From Candidatus Nitrosopumilus sp. (GTDB lineage Archaea; Thermoproteota; Nitrososphaeria; Nitrososphaerales; Nitrosopumilaceae): a stretch of 64,000 bases of DNA. The position numbers and the translations under genes are program-made. Positions 28,248-36,950 of this stretch are shown one piece after another. The notes under the pieces are model-generated. The model was given only the letters and a program-made list of their open reading frames with translations. It made no database searches and was not told where the DNA came from. The first letter of the stretch is position 1, and every line of letters begins with the position of its first letter. The stretch is taken from contig JAOTVS010000001.1 of NCBI GenBank assembly GCA_029863275.1, positions 45,736 to 109,735 on the forward strand, given 5' to 3'.

Positions 28248-29072
28248 TTAGAAAGAAAATAATTGACGAATCAATTTTTGGAAATTTTTAATTCTTTGGA
28301 GTTTTATTCCAGTTGTTTGGACTAGGTCATAATCTGTATGGTCTAAAAGATCCTTTGCTAGCATGATGTTATTGATATGAAAAATCTCAATTTCCTTTGC
28401 AGTCAAGTTTAGAATGGTGATCGGATAAAGATGATTTTCTTCAATAATTTTTTCAAGGCTATTACCTTCTGGATATCTCCATGATATGACATGTTGACCG
28501 ATACATTTGGCATATTTTTTTGCCTGAAATGATATCTTGGTATTACAAATAATATATTCCTCATCGAATCGTGGGTTTAGATCTAAAAACCTGGCATGTG
28601 TATACAAGGATTCTTTCAAACCTGTGTAAATTCCATGACTAGAGTGATATTTACATTCAATCATGACTTTTTTATTTTCTGAAAAAGCTATTAGATCAAT
28701 CTCATGAAGTGCACATTTTCCTTGAATTTTGGCTCTAATCTTTTTGATTTTCAAATCTGAATGTTTCAAAATTCTTGCGACATAATTTTCAAACATAAAG
28801 CCTGCAGGGCCTAATCGCATTATGGCATCCTTTAACTGGTATTTTTGTTTAAGGATGCTACCTTCTTTTTCTTCTCCTAAGGCAAGCAAAACCATCTTGT
28901 AAATTTCCTTGGTTTCTACTCCGCGATAAATCTGCCCACGAATTTTTTTTATAATTCGTTTTGTGGCTTCTTTACTTGCCCCAGCCCTCAGACAAGTTGA
29001 TATGATTTTATTTTGATTAAAAGGGACTTTGCGCCCATCTGCCTTTATTATGAAAAATTTTTGAGCTATGAA
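28248..29072 (-). CDS. ATP-cone plus restriction-endonuclease-like (PD-(D/E)XK) protein; ORF track starts at 28895, but frame is open to 29072
   Basis: Upstream in-frame FFIIKADGRKVPFNQNKIISTCLRAGASKEATKRIIKKIRGQIYRGVETKEIYK is ATP-cone-like; downstream HEIDLIAFSENKKVMIECKYH is a PD-(D/E)XK core. Confidence 0.7.
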   Translation of the reverse strand, partial: FIAQKFFIIKADGRKVPFNQNKIISTCLRAGASKEATKRIIKKIRGQIYRGVETKEIYKMVLLALGEEKEGSILKQKYQLKDAIMRLGPAGFMFENYVARILKHSDLKIKKIRAKIQGKCALHEIDLIAFSENKKVMIECKYHSSHGIYTGLKESLYTHARFLDLNPRFDEEYIICNTKISFQAKKYAKCIGQHVISWRYPEGNSLEKIIEENHLYPITILNLTAKEIEIFHINNIMLAKDLLDHTDYDLVQTTGIKLQRIKNFQKLIRQLFSF

Positions 29073-29117
29073 CTATCCTCTCTCAACAGAACTTTATCTT
29101 TGTTCTCTTTGGAAACT

Positions 29118-29816
29118 CTAACTCAGTTGATGACCAAACTTTCCCAAAAGTGGAACAAAAACATAGCCTGGTTGATTTTCAATTTCTTTAATACCCTGTG
29201 AGGTTTTTTTAAATAAAATTAATGATTGAGGATATTCACCAACAGGTGCAATTAACAATCCTTCCATAGATAATTGTTCAAACAAAGGAGGGGGTACTTT
29301 TTTACATGCTGCAGTTATAATAATTCGGTCAAACGGTGCCTCTTTTGAAAGACCCAAACTACCATCACCCAAAATTACATTAACATTTTGAACCCCTAAT
29401 TTATCCAGATTTTTTTTAGCAAATTTTACAAGTTCTGGATGCCTATCAATTGAAAAAATTTTACCATGTCCTATCAAAAACGAAAGAATTGCAGATTGCC
29501 ATCCAGATCCACTACCTACCTCTAGAATCTTCTGACCTTTCTTGACATTTAGCAATTCAGTCATTCGTGACACCACAGAGGGCTGAGATATTGTTTGTTT
29601 TTTCATCAAAGATAGTGGTATGTCTTTGTAAGCTGAATCTTGTAGAGATTTTGGGACAAATTCATGTCTGGGGTTTTTTCTTATTGCCCACTCTATTCTA
29701 TTGCTTGTCAGAAAACCAGAATTTTTCATAATCCGAATTAATTCATCCATTTTAATTTCATAATTTTTAGATTTATCCAAACTAATCATTTTCCAGATTC
29801 TACTATAGAATTTCAA
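29118..29816 (-). CDS. pcm: Protein-L-isoaspartate O-methyltransferase
   Basis: QTISQPSVVSRMTELL; ILEVGSGSGWQSAILS; FDRIIITAACKKVPPPLFEQL. Confidence 0.93.
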   Translation of the reverse strand: MKFYSRIWKMISLDKSKNYEIKMDELIRIMKNSGFLTSNRIEWAIRKNPRHEFVPKSLQDSAYKDIPLSLMKKQTISQPSVVSRMTELLNVKKGQKILEVGSGSGWQSAILSFLIGHGKIFSIDRHPELVKFAKKNLDKLGVQNVNVILGDGSLGLSKEAPFDRIIITAACKKVPPPLFEQLSMEGLLIAPVGEYPQSLILFKKTSQGIKEIENQPGYVFVPLLGKFGHQLS

Positions 29817-29841
29817 GATTTAGGCACAAATATCATTATTT

Positions 29842-30345
29842 TTACTTAATTTTTGGACTCTGTTCAAGCAGATTTTTTTTGATCAAAATTGGTATGCTGT
29901 AAAATGAAGCCAATGCAATTGCATCTGATGCCCTGTAATTCCTCAAAATTAGTTCTTTTTTTCCTGTAAAATACAAGTTTGCCCGTAGCGCCTCACCAGA
30001 AGAATATATCCTTATTTTGACTAGTAGTAATCCAGAGTCCTCACAAATCTGCTCTACCATGTGGTATATGGATGGTATTTCATTGCGATTTCCAGCTTGA
30101 AAATCTGAGATACATTTTGCAGTCTCAGATGAAAATGCCGAAATTGGAAATTCTCTACCATCATCTGTTTTGAGAATCACTGCACCATGTCCAAATTCTG
30201 TAATACCAATCTTGTCCATGTTTACAACTAGTGAATCTTCATCAAAATTTTTTATTTGCAATTTGGATTTATTTTTCTTAGCGTGTTTTATTTTTTCAAA
30301 TAAAATACTCGCACGCAGTTTTCCGGTAATTGTATTTATATTCAT
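29842..30345 (-). CDS. DUF151 / bifunctional nuclease-domain protein
   Basis: GREFPISAFSSETAKCISDF; SGEALRANLYF; NYRASDAIALASFYSIPILI. Confidence 0.8.
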   Translation of the reverse strand: MNINTITGKLRASILFEKIKHAKKNKSKLQIKNFDEDSLVVNMDKIGITEFGHGAVILKTDDGREFPISAFSSETAKCISDFQAGNRNEIPSIYHMVEQICEDSGLLLVKIRIYSSGEALRANLYFTGKKELILRNYRASDAIALASFYSIPILIKKNLLEQSPKIK

Positions 30346-30565
30346 AAGTTACATATAATATGTAATTTTATTCTTTTATACCCTCGGTGTTTTAATCATT
30401 ATGAATTCTGCTCAAAATTGAAATGATTATAGATTTTTGAATAAATTTTAAAGTAAATTTTGAACAAAATCCAAGAAATTCAATTTCTATTTGTCAAGAA
30501 TTTAATTTCACCTTATTAACAATTTAATTCAGTTTCAACTAGTGAAGGTTTTCTTGGAGATTTGA

Positions 30566-30781
30566 TTAATTATTTCCCCCGCCAAAAAACTGAAAAATTT
30601 GTCTTTTTTGATAAACAGCAACAGATACCAAAATAATTAATCCTAAAACTAAACTAATTTCTTCTGAAAATAACTTTGCAGATGTTTCCCAAATTCCCCT
30701 CCAAAATAACACTAATCCTATCCCTGTTATTAACAAAAGAATTGTTGGTTTGCTTGTATTTGAGCCCAAGAATTGTCTCAT
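30566..30781 (-). CDS. Small membrane protein
   Basis: Two hydrophobic segments. Confidence 0.5.
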   Translation of the reverse strand: MRQFLGSNTSKPTILLLITGIGLVLFWRGIWETSAKLFSEEISLVLGLIILVSVAVYQKRQIFQFFGGGNN

Positions 30782-30934
30782 TACATAACTTGAATATTAA
30801 TTGTCAAATAATGTGGGCAAAAAAATTAGGATAAAGAGTTATACAATCTAGTTGTGATAAATTCAAATTTTCTCATTATTAGGCACATAGTCATGGATAG
30901 TAAAACAACTACAATTTTGCCTTTAATGATTAAA

Positions 30935-31525
30935 CTAACCACGAATGTTTATCATATTTGCTCCTAAAGGTGATTTTCTAATTAGGTAAATAATACTGCC
31001 AAAGGCCATACCTAAAATCAAAATGGAAAGAGGGCCAAATTCAGGTATTACTTGGGTTCCTATTATTTCGATGTGCTTTGTATCCTTTGGAATGAAAACT
31101 CCAACCACATAACCATCGGGGAATTTCATTATGTCATAACCGGTGTCAACTCCATCAACTAATACTTGATATTTTTCCTTTTCTGCTGTGATAACCTCAA
31201 AAGGGGCTCTTACCCAAAAATCTGTTCTTTCAGGAACATTATCCATGGTAATTTCTAGGGATTTTCGTTCTTCATTAACAATTATTTCAGAAAGAGTTGG
31301 ATCTTGGAAGTCACTACCCATGGCATCCAAGCTTCCATGATATCCGTAATAGAGGTCATATGAATTACCATTCACTTCAAGGATGAATTTCTCAGATCCT
31401 ATCTGTGAAATATCAAGATACTGTGCAAATACTTCAATGTCCAAAACATGTTCTGCAAAAATAGTTTGCATTGGAATTAACAAAAGAAAAAACATCGGCA
31501 CAACAATAAAATTTTTTTTAATCAA
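30935..31525 (-). CDS. Secreted protein with PEFG-CTERM-like C-terminus
   Basis: Signal peptide; VIPEFGPLSILILGMAFGSIIYLIRKS. Confidence 0.8.
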   Translation of the reverse strand: MIKKNFIVVPMFFLLLIPMQTIFAEHVLDIEVFAQYLDISQIGSEKFILEVNGNSYDLYYGYHGSLDAMGSDFQDPTLSEIIVNEERKSLEITMDNVPERTDFWVRAPFEVITAEKEKYQVLVDGVDTGYDIMKFPDGYVVGVFIPKDTKHIEIIGTQVIPEFGPLSILILGMAFGSIIYLIRKSPLGANMINIRG

Positions 31526-31606
31526 ACTATTTCAGGATTAGTTTTTTGTATTCAAATATAACCAATCTACAAAATTTTCATAATTGATTTTATGATTTGA
31601 TTTTAA

Positions 31607-31729
31607 TCATCTATTTTTTCCAAATGCCCCTTGGTGATCCGTAAGGCAACAAGAACATTGTTTTGAATAACATTCATCTACTTTTTCATGACCGCAAGAA
31701 CCACAATGACAATAAGGATCATTAGTCAT
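31607..31729 (-). CDS. Cys-rich 40-aa microprotein
   Basis: ATG ORF: MTNDPYCHCGSCGHEKVDECYSKQCSCCLTDHQGAFGKNR; six Cys. Not in ORF track. Confidence 0.5.
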   Translation of the reverse strand: MTNDPYCHCGSCGHEKVDECYSKQCSCCLTDHQGAFGKNR

Positions 31730-31827
31730 GCTGATTATGTCCTTTTTCCATACTTAATTTAATTACTTGATTTTCTTTTTTGATAATCCGATAATTCCTT
31801 ATAGCCTAAACATAATGACGTAATATT

Positions 31828-32391
31828 ATGACTACAATGGATAAGGCAGGGATAGGGATAGCTATAGCTGTAGTCGGAATTGCTTTGGGATTTACACTAA
31901 TTTCTGGTTCTGGAATATCTGAAATTTCTCCAATACTAAACCAATCTACTAGCTCAATTAAAGAAGCAGGGCAGGATATCAAAGAATCTGGCTCAGAAGC
32001 ACTTGAGAAAGTAAAAGAGACTGCAAAACAAGTGGCAGAGGAGACCAAAGATTTGGGAGAGACTGCAAAAGAGCTAACAACAGCCAAATTATCCTCAAGA
32101 CTTGTATCCATTCCTGCTGGGACTTCAATACCAGGATGTGAGGAGGTAGATCTTTGTTATGATCCTCCATCATTGATAATTTTCACTGGGGGTGAAATTA
32201 TTTGGAGAAATGATGATTCAACCTCACACACTGTAACTAGTGGAAATGTTATTGAGGGACCAAATGGAATTTTTGACAGTGGATTGATTAAAGCTAAATC
32301 TACATTCTCTTTTAAATTCAAAGATCCTGGTCAATACGAGTACTTTTGCATGATTCATCCATGGGCAAATGCATCAGTGACTGTTAGCTAA
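31828..32391 (+). CDS. Membrane-anchored cupredoxin with amphipathic helical linker
   Basis: TM; KEAGQDIKESGSEALEKVKETAKQVAEETKDLGETAKEL linker; SHTVTSG...YEYFCMIHPWANASVTVS copper site. Confidence 0.9.
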   Translation: MTTMDKAGIGIAIAVVGIALGFTLISGSGISEISPILNQSTSSIKEAGQDIKESGSEALEKVKETAKQVAEETKDLGETAKELTTAKLSSRLVSIPAGTSIPGCEEVDLCYDPPSLIIFTGGEIIWRNDDSTSHTVTSGNVIEGPNGIFDSGLIKAKSTFSFKFKDPGQYEYFCMIHPWANASVTVS

Positions 32392-32456
32392 AAATTCTAA
32401 AAATATCAATTGATTTTTTGCATAATTTTTTAAAAAAAGAGAAAATAAAAAATAAT

Positions 32457-32633
32457 TCATTTTTCATGTATGGATTTTTTCATTTCCAGATATTCTTGCA
32501 CTTTGTCTAAATGGCTTTTCATTTTTCTTACATAGCCACTAGACTCTTGAATTTTTCCTCTTTCAAGGGATAGAATTAACCCATCTAGCAAAATATTAAT
32601 TTCATCGACCAAGGATTGAATCTCCTCTTTCAT
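32457..32633 (-). CDS. Small coiled-coil protein (58 aa)
   Basis: MKEEIQSLVDEINILLDGLILSLERGKIQESSGYVRKMKSHLDKVQEYLEMKKSIHEK; not in ORF track. Confidence 0.45.
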   Translation of the reverse strand: MKEEIQSLVDEINILLDGLILSLERGKIQESSGYVRKMKSHLDKVQEYLEMKKSIHEK

Positions 32634-32764
32634 ACTATTTTGATGTATTTTTTGCTTGATAAATTAAAATTATGATTTTCATTGGTGATTTTTGGATCTG
32701 TAATCAAATATGATAATAAGCTAGATATTTAAACAAAGTATAATGCAATTAAAGGACACAAACG

Positions 32765-33217
32765 ATGGATAAATTAAAAAAAATTCTAGTACCTATTGAT
32801 GGATCCTCTAATTCGACTAGAGCTTTAACTGATGCTATATTTTTGGCAAAAATAACTGATGCATCAATTACAGGATTTTATGTAGTACATTCTGACTCTG
32901 AAGATGACACTTTCTTAGAAATTTTAAAACCGCTTTCAGGACTAGATGAAAAAGGTTTTGTTGGAAAGCAATTATCAGAAGCAAATGTGATGATGGGTGA
33001 GGCTAATGAAGAATGCAAAAAAAATAATGTACTTTTTAATGGAGTTGTAGCACAAGGAAATCCTGGGATTAAAATTGTGATGTTTGCAGAAAGTAAAGAT
33101 TTTGACATTATTGTAATTGGAATGACTGGGAAAGGTCATACAAATGAGGTATTATTTGGAAGTGTATCATACTATGTTACTCACAAGGCAAAATTACCGA
33201 TTTTACTAGTCAAATAA
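32765..33217 (+). CDS. Universal stress protein (UspA)
   Basis: KKILVPIDGSSNSTRAL...VIGMTGKGHTNEVLFGSVSYYVTHKAKLPILLVK. Confidence 0.92.
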   Translation: MDKLKKILVPIDGSSNSTRALTDAIFLAKITDASITGFYVVHSDSEDDTFLEILKPLSGLDEKGFVGKQLSEANVMMGEANEECKKNNVLFNGVVAQGNPGIKIVMFAESKDFDIIVIGMTGKGHTNEVLFGSVSYYVTHKAKLPILLVK

Positions 33218-33290
33218 CATCTAGTTTTTAGAATATTTTTGTGGCATTGAATAACATTTGTCTAAATTAGAGATTTTTTTATTTAGATAA

Positions 33291-34457
33291 TTAGAAAACA
33301 GGCAATCCCATTTTTCTAATACTTGTTTTGGATCTTTGTTTTCCACGTTTAGACAAATTTCTCAATAATTTTTGGCTAAGTTCTTCTAAGACTTCACTTA
33401 AATCAAATCCTACAGATTTGTAAATTAGTGGTGCATGATGTGATGTAGTTACCATGATTGTTACCTCAAATGTTCCTTCTTTTCTTCCTCCAGTTCTTTG
33501 TTTTTTAATTGAAACTCTAGCTTCATGAATTTCAGAATAAGTTTGTTGTAATCTTTTGAGTGTTTTTTTAAATTTGGAACTAATCAAATTTGCATTTGCT
33601 TGATCTTCTGGCATCCCAACTATGAATAATGGAATTTGTGATTCTAATTTGGTGGATAATAATTCCAATATGTCTCTAAATGTAATTATTCCTTGTAGAT
33701 TGTCCCAGAGGTTAACCAAGCAACATGTTGTGTCTGTCTTTAGCATAGATTTGAGAATCTCGTTTAAATCGTCATTTGGCGAGCATTGAGGAATTCTGGT
33801 ACTACCAATATTTCCAATTCTAGACTCTAATTTATGAACTCTATTTGCACCTTTAGAGAAACGACCTAATCCTTCTTTTGGAATTATGGTCTCAAGCAGA
33901 TGAGATGAAGTCAAAACTTGAGTTATTTTTCCTTTATTGATTACTGGAAGATGATCTATTTTCTTTCCAGTCATTACTTTTTTTGCACTACTCAAAGATT
34001 CGTTTGCAGTAATAGTAATAGGATTTTGAGTGTAAATCAAATTTGCCTTTATCCATTTATTATCTTGTAGGGAAAGTAATTTGAGAATTTGTTTAGCAAT
34101 AACTACTCCAATGATTTTATTTTTACTTACAACAGGGACTTCTCGTGTTCTATAATGAGTCATAATATGAGATGCTTTTTGTATTGAATCATTTGAAGTA
34201 ATATATGGAACAGGAGATAGAAAAGGCTCTACTTTCATACTGGTTATATTCTTTGCATTAAGTAATGATAAAATATTTGTAGATAGAGTAGTTTTACCTT
34301 GCATGCAAAATACATCGTATGACTTGTTTCGGGCAATTTTGTTAATTACAGATGATAGGTTTTCTGTAGGCTCGATGATTGTAGGCTTTGATATTAGATT
34401 CTTTATTTTTGTAGATTGGACATCCTTCAAGTGTTCATAAATTGTATCTGTAATCAT
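33291..34457 (-). CDS. CBS-domain protein with C-terminal S30AE/HPF-like domain
   Basis: Several CBS motifs (KIIGVVIAKQIL, KITQVLTSSHLL, LQGIITFRDILELL), then IPLFIVG...SKFKKTLKRLQQTYSEIHEARVSIKKQRTGGRKEGTFEVTIMVTTSHHAPLIYKSVGFDLSEVLEELSQKLLRNLSKRGKQ with beta-alpha-beta-beta-beta-alpha pattern. Confidence 0.8.
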   Translation of the reverse strand: MITDTIYEHLKDVQSTKIKNLISKPTIIEPTENLSSVINKIARNKSYDVFCMQGKTTLSTNILSLLNAKNITSMKVEPFLSPVPYITSNDSIQKASHIMTHYRTREVPVVSKNKIIGVVIAKQILKLLSLQDNKWIKANLIYTQNPITITANESLSSAKKVMTGKKIDHLPVINKGKITQVLTSSHLLETIIPKEGLGRFSKGANRVHKLESRIGNIGSTRIPQCSPNDDLNEILKSMLKTDTTCCLVNLWDNLQGIITFRDILELLSTKLESQIPLFIVGMPEDQANANLISSKFKKTLKRLQQTYSEIHEARVSIKKQRTGGRKEGTFEVTIMVTTSHHAPLIYKSVGFDLSEVLEELSQKLLRNLSKRGKQRSKTSIRKMGLPVF

Positions 34458-34618
34458 CTTTTACTCGTTGATAATTGGCCCTTTTTAAATTAAAAGGAAC
34501 TCTAGATTTTCAATTTTGATTTTCGACCTTTAGAAATTGTTTATAATCAAATCTATTTTGTTTATTAATCCAGCAAAACGTGATTATGGTAAACGGTTTC
34601 TAATTCCATAAAAATTGA

Positions 34619-35968
34619 TTAGGTTATTGTGCCACCGGATTTGATCATCACAGAACTACCAAACTCCACAGTTAGATTAAACTGTAAAAAATCAAGATCA
34701 AGGGTAACTCCGAATGGTATGGCGAGAATGGAGTTATTTTGAACTATTACGTTAGCGGGTGCAATAGAATTGGTTTCAAGTACACAGTCCTCAATTATTA
34801 CCCAATCTCCAGATTCTGGGACAACACAAAAACCATCATCATTTGTAATAGTACAGATATAAGATTCTCCTGGTACTGCAGTACCACTACATTCTGAGGA
34901 CAGAGTTTTACTATATCCTCCAGGTCCAGTCTCATCTACACTGTATGCTCCAGATTCAATTGTAACTGTGACCCCAGGAGAATTGGATCCTGCAAAATTG
35001 TTTGAAGATGGATTAGTAGCAGTAATCACCATTGTAAAGTCAGCAGGAACATTTGTTCCACTATCATCATTCACCACGTTTTTGATTACAGTAAGATTTG
35101 CTGTTGATGGAGGTCCAGTTTGAGTAATTTCTTCAAATGTAGTGATAGTGTATCCTTTTGCGCGAATTGCATTAATAATTGCTAGGAGATCGTCAATCTC
35201 AGTACTATTTGTAGTTTCTAAGGCATTACCTGAGCCATCTTTATTGGCAAAGTCAGTGCCATACAAGTTTAGTACAGAATAACCGTATTGTAAAATGGCT
35301 GCATCCGCAGCTGCCATGACATCATCATTAGGTATTTTTGTATGTGGAAAGGTTCCATGGTCATACATTTCTGATGTTTGCGGTAGATGATAGTTGCCAA
35401 AACTATCAGTGATATTTGATGGTGGATTTGCAATGAATTTTATGTTCTCTGGAGGATCTATTCCTTGAGGTCCTGCACTAATAATTGAAATATCAAGATC
35501 TCGCATAACTTGAAGTGTATCATTATTCCAATTGTGCATTGGCGGAACAAAACTAGTAGAATTTACTCCCCAAAGACTTTGCATCTTTGCTTGACTTAGC
35601 TCCATTATATTTTTTTGACCTGCAAAATCAAAACTAGTAAAATCTTCATGATTATAACCATGTAATGTTAATTCAAAAAGGCCTAATTGATGCCCCTCAT
35701 CAACTTTGTTAATTATAGTTGCATCGTTTCCTATTGAATTTAGAATTATTGATAAACTTACTTTTTCAGTTTCATTGATGAAGGTATCCAAAACATCGAC
35801 CCGTGGTACCGTTAGATAATAGTCCTGAATATCGACAAAACGAAATATTACACATTCACATGGTTCTGCAGCGGCAAGAATTGGAGATGTCACTAAAAAA
35901 ACAAGAATTGAAAATAAAGGAAAAAGTATCATGTTGGATTTTCTAAAATCAGGAACTAATTTTGTCAA
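34619..35968 (-). CDS. Secreted polysaccharide-deacetylase-like protein with C-terminal surface modules
   Basis: Signal peptide; FRFVDIQDYY, ELTLHGYNHEDF, FVPPMHNWNNDTL; SpaA-like NLTVIKNVVNDDSG domain; C-terminal module shared with ORF 52087. Confidence 0.75.
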   Translation of the reverse strand: MTKLVPDFRKSNMILFPLFSILVFLVTSPILAAAEPCECVIFRFVDIQDYYLTVPRVDVLDTFINETEKVSLSIILNSIGNDATIINKVDEGHQLGLFELTLHGYNHEDFTSFDFAGQKNIMELSQAKMQSLWGVNSTSFVPPMHNWNNDTLQVMRDLDISIISAGPQGIDPPENIKFIANPPSNITDSFGNYHLPQTSEMYDHGTFPHTKIPNDDVMAAADAAILQYGYSVLNLYGTDFANKDGSGNALETTNSTEIDDLLAIINAIRAKGYTITTFEEITQTGPPSTANLTVIKNVVNDDSGTNVPADFTMVITATNPSSNNFAGSNSPGVTVTIESGAYSVDETGPGGYSKTLSSECSGTAVPGESYICTITNDDGFCVVPESGDWVIIEDCVLETNSIAPANVIVQNNSILAIPFGVTLDLDFLQFNLTVEFGSSVMIKSGGTIT

Positions 35969-36090
35969 ACCTACTTCATTTTTTTTAGAATTTTATTAAA
36001 TCTTTAACCAATTGTCAAGAAAAAACGTTACACAAAAAATTATTAATGAAACAAAATAAGTTATTCTAGCATACTGAACCTGGAGTTCAA

Positions 36091-36909
36091 TTATTTCAAG
36101 TTATTTGCAGTCAAAAAAGAATAAATTACTTTTGTTGCATTATTGATGGCCTTTTCAATAAACAACTCTCCAACTTTTTTATCTACAATTATTTTCTTGT
36201 CTTTTTCGATAAATTTTCTTGCCATTTTAACAAGTTCGGGATGGCGATCACGTAATGATTTGTATTTTTCTCCACCTAATTCTGGCAAAACATATCCGCC
36301 CAATCCCATTATGACGGGATCGTTCTTTAGAGCCTGAATTGGATCTTTTCTTGCTAAATTGTTAATTTTTTGGAGATTTTTTTTATCCAGCAATCCCAAA
36401 TAATCTGCAACAGAGTGTTCTGCATGATCTGCATGAGTCATTTCCCATCTTCCAAATTTTTTATGCTTTATGCTGATTTTACTAAAGGGTGGAAGATACA
36501 AAACTGGGATATTTGAAAGACGTCCAATTTTTTCTTGCTCCTCCACCAGATAATTATTTCCTCCATGACCACTAACTAAAACAACACATAAAGGAGAAGG
36601 CAAATCTAATTTCCTTCTTTTTAATAATTCATTTCTTAAATCAGAAATAATACCATTAACTACCACTTTTTTTTCCATTACTCCTGGATTCCAATCTTGA
36701 GCATTTTTCCCTTCTCGATCACCACAATATGGAAGGTGCCCTACATAATCACAATTAATTTCCTGTGATAATCTAATGGCTAAATGACGCGCGATGTGAT
36801 CATCTATATTCATTGGAAGAGCTTTTCCATGATTTTCAAAATACGCTCCAATTGAAAAAATTTTAATCTGATAATTCTCAGATTCAAATTTTTGATAAAG
36901 TGTTTTCAT
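36091..36909 (-). CDS. Creatininase-family amidohydrolase (ArfB-like)
   Basis: CVVLVSGHGGNNYLVEE; MTHADHAEHSVADYLGLLD; PYCGDREGKNAQDWNPG. Confidence 0.72.
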   Translation of the reverse strand: MKTLYQKFESENYQIKIFSIGAYFENHGKALPMNIDDHIARHLAIRLSQEINCDYVGHLPYCGDREGKNAQDWNPGVMEKKVVVNGIISDLRNELLKRRKLDLPSPLCVVLVSGHGGNNYLVEEQEKIGRLSNIPVLYLPPFSKISIKHKKFGRWEMTHADHAEHSVADYLGLLDKKNLQKINNLARKDPIQALKNDPVIMGLGGYVLPELGGEKYKSLRDRHPELVKMARKFIEKDKKIIVDKKVGELFIEKAINNATKVIYSFLTANNLK

Positions 36910-36950
36910 TGTAATGAATTAAAATATTTTTTTAAACTAAAAATTATTCT

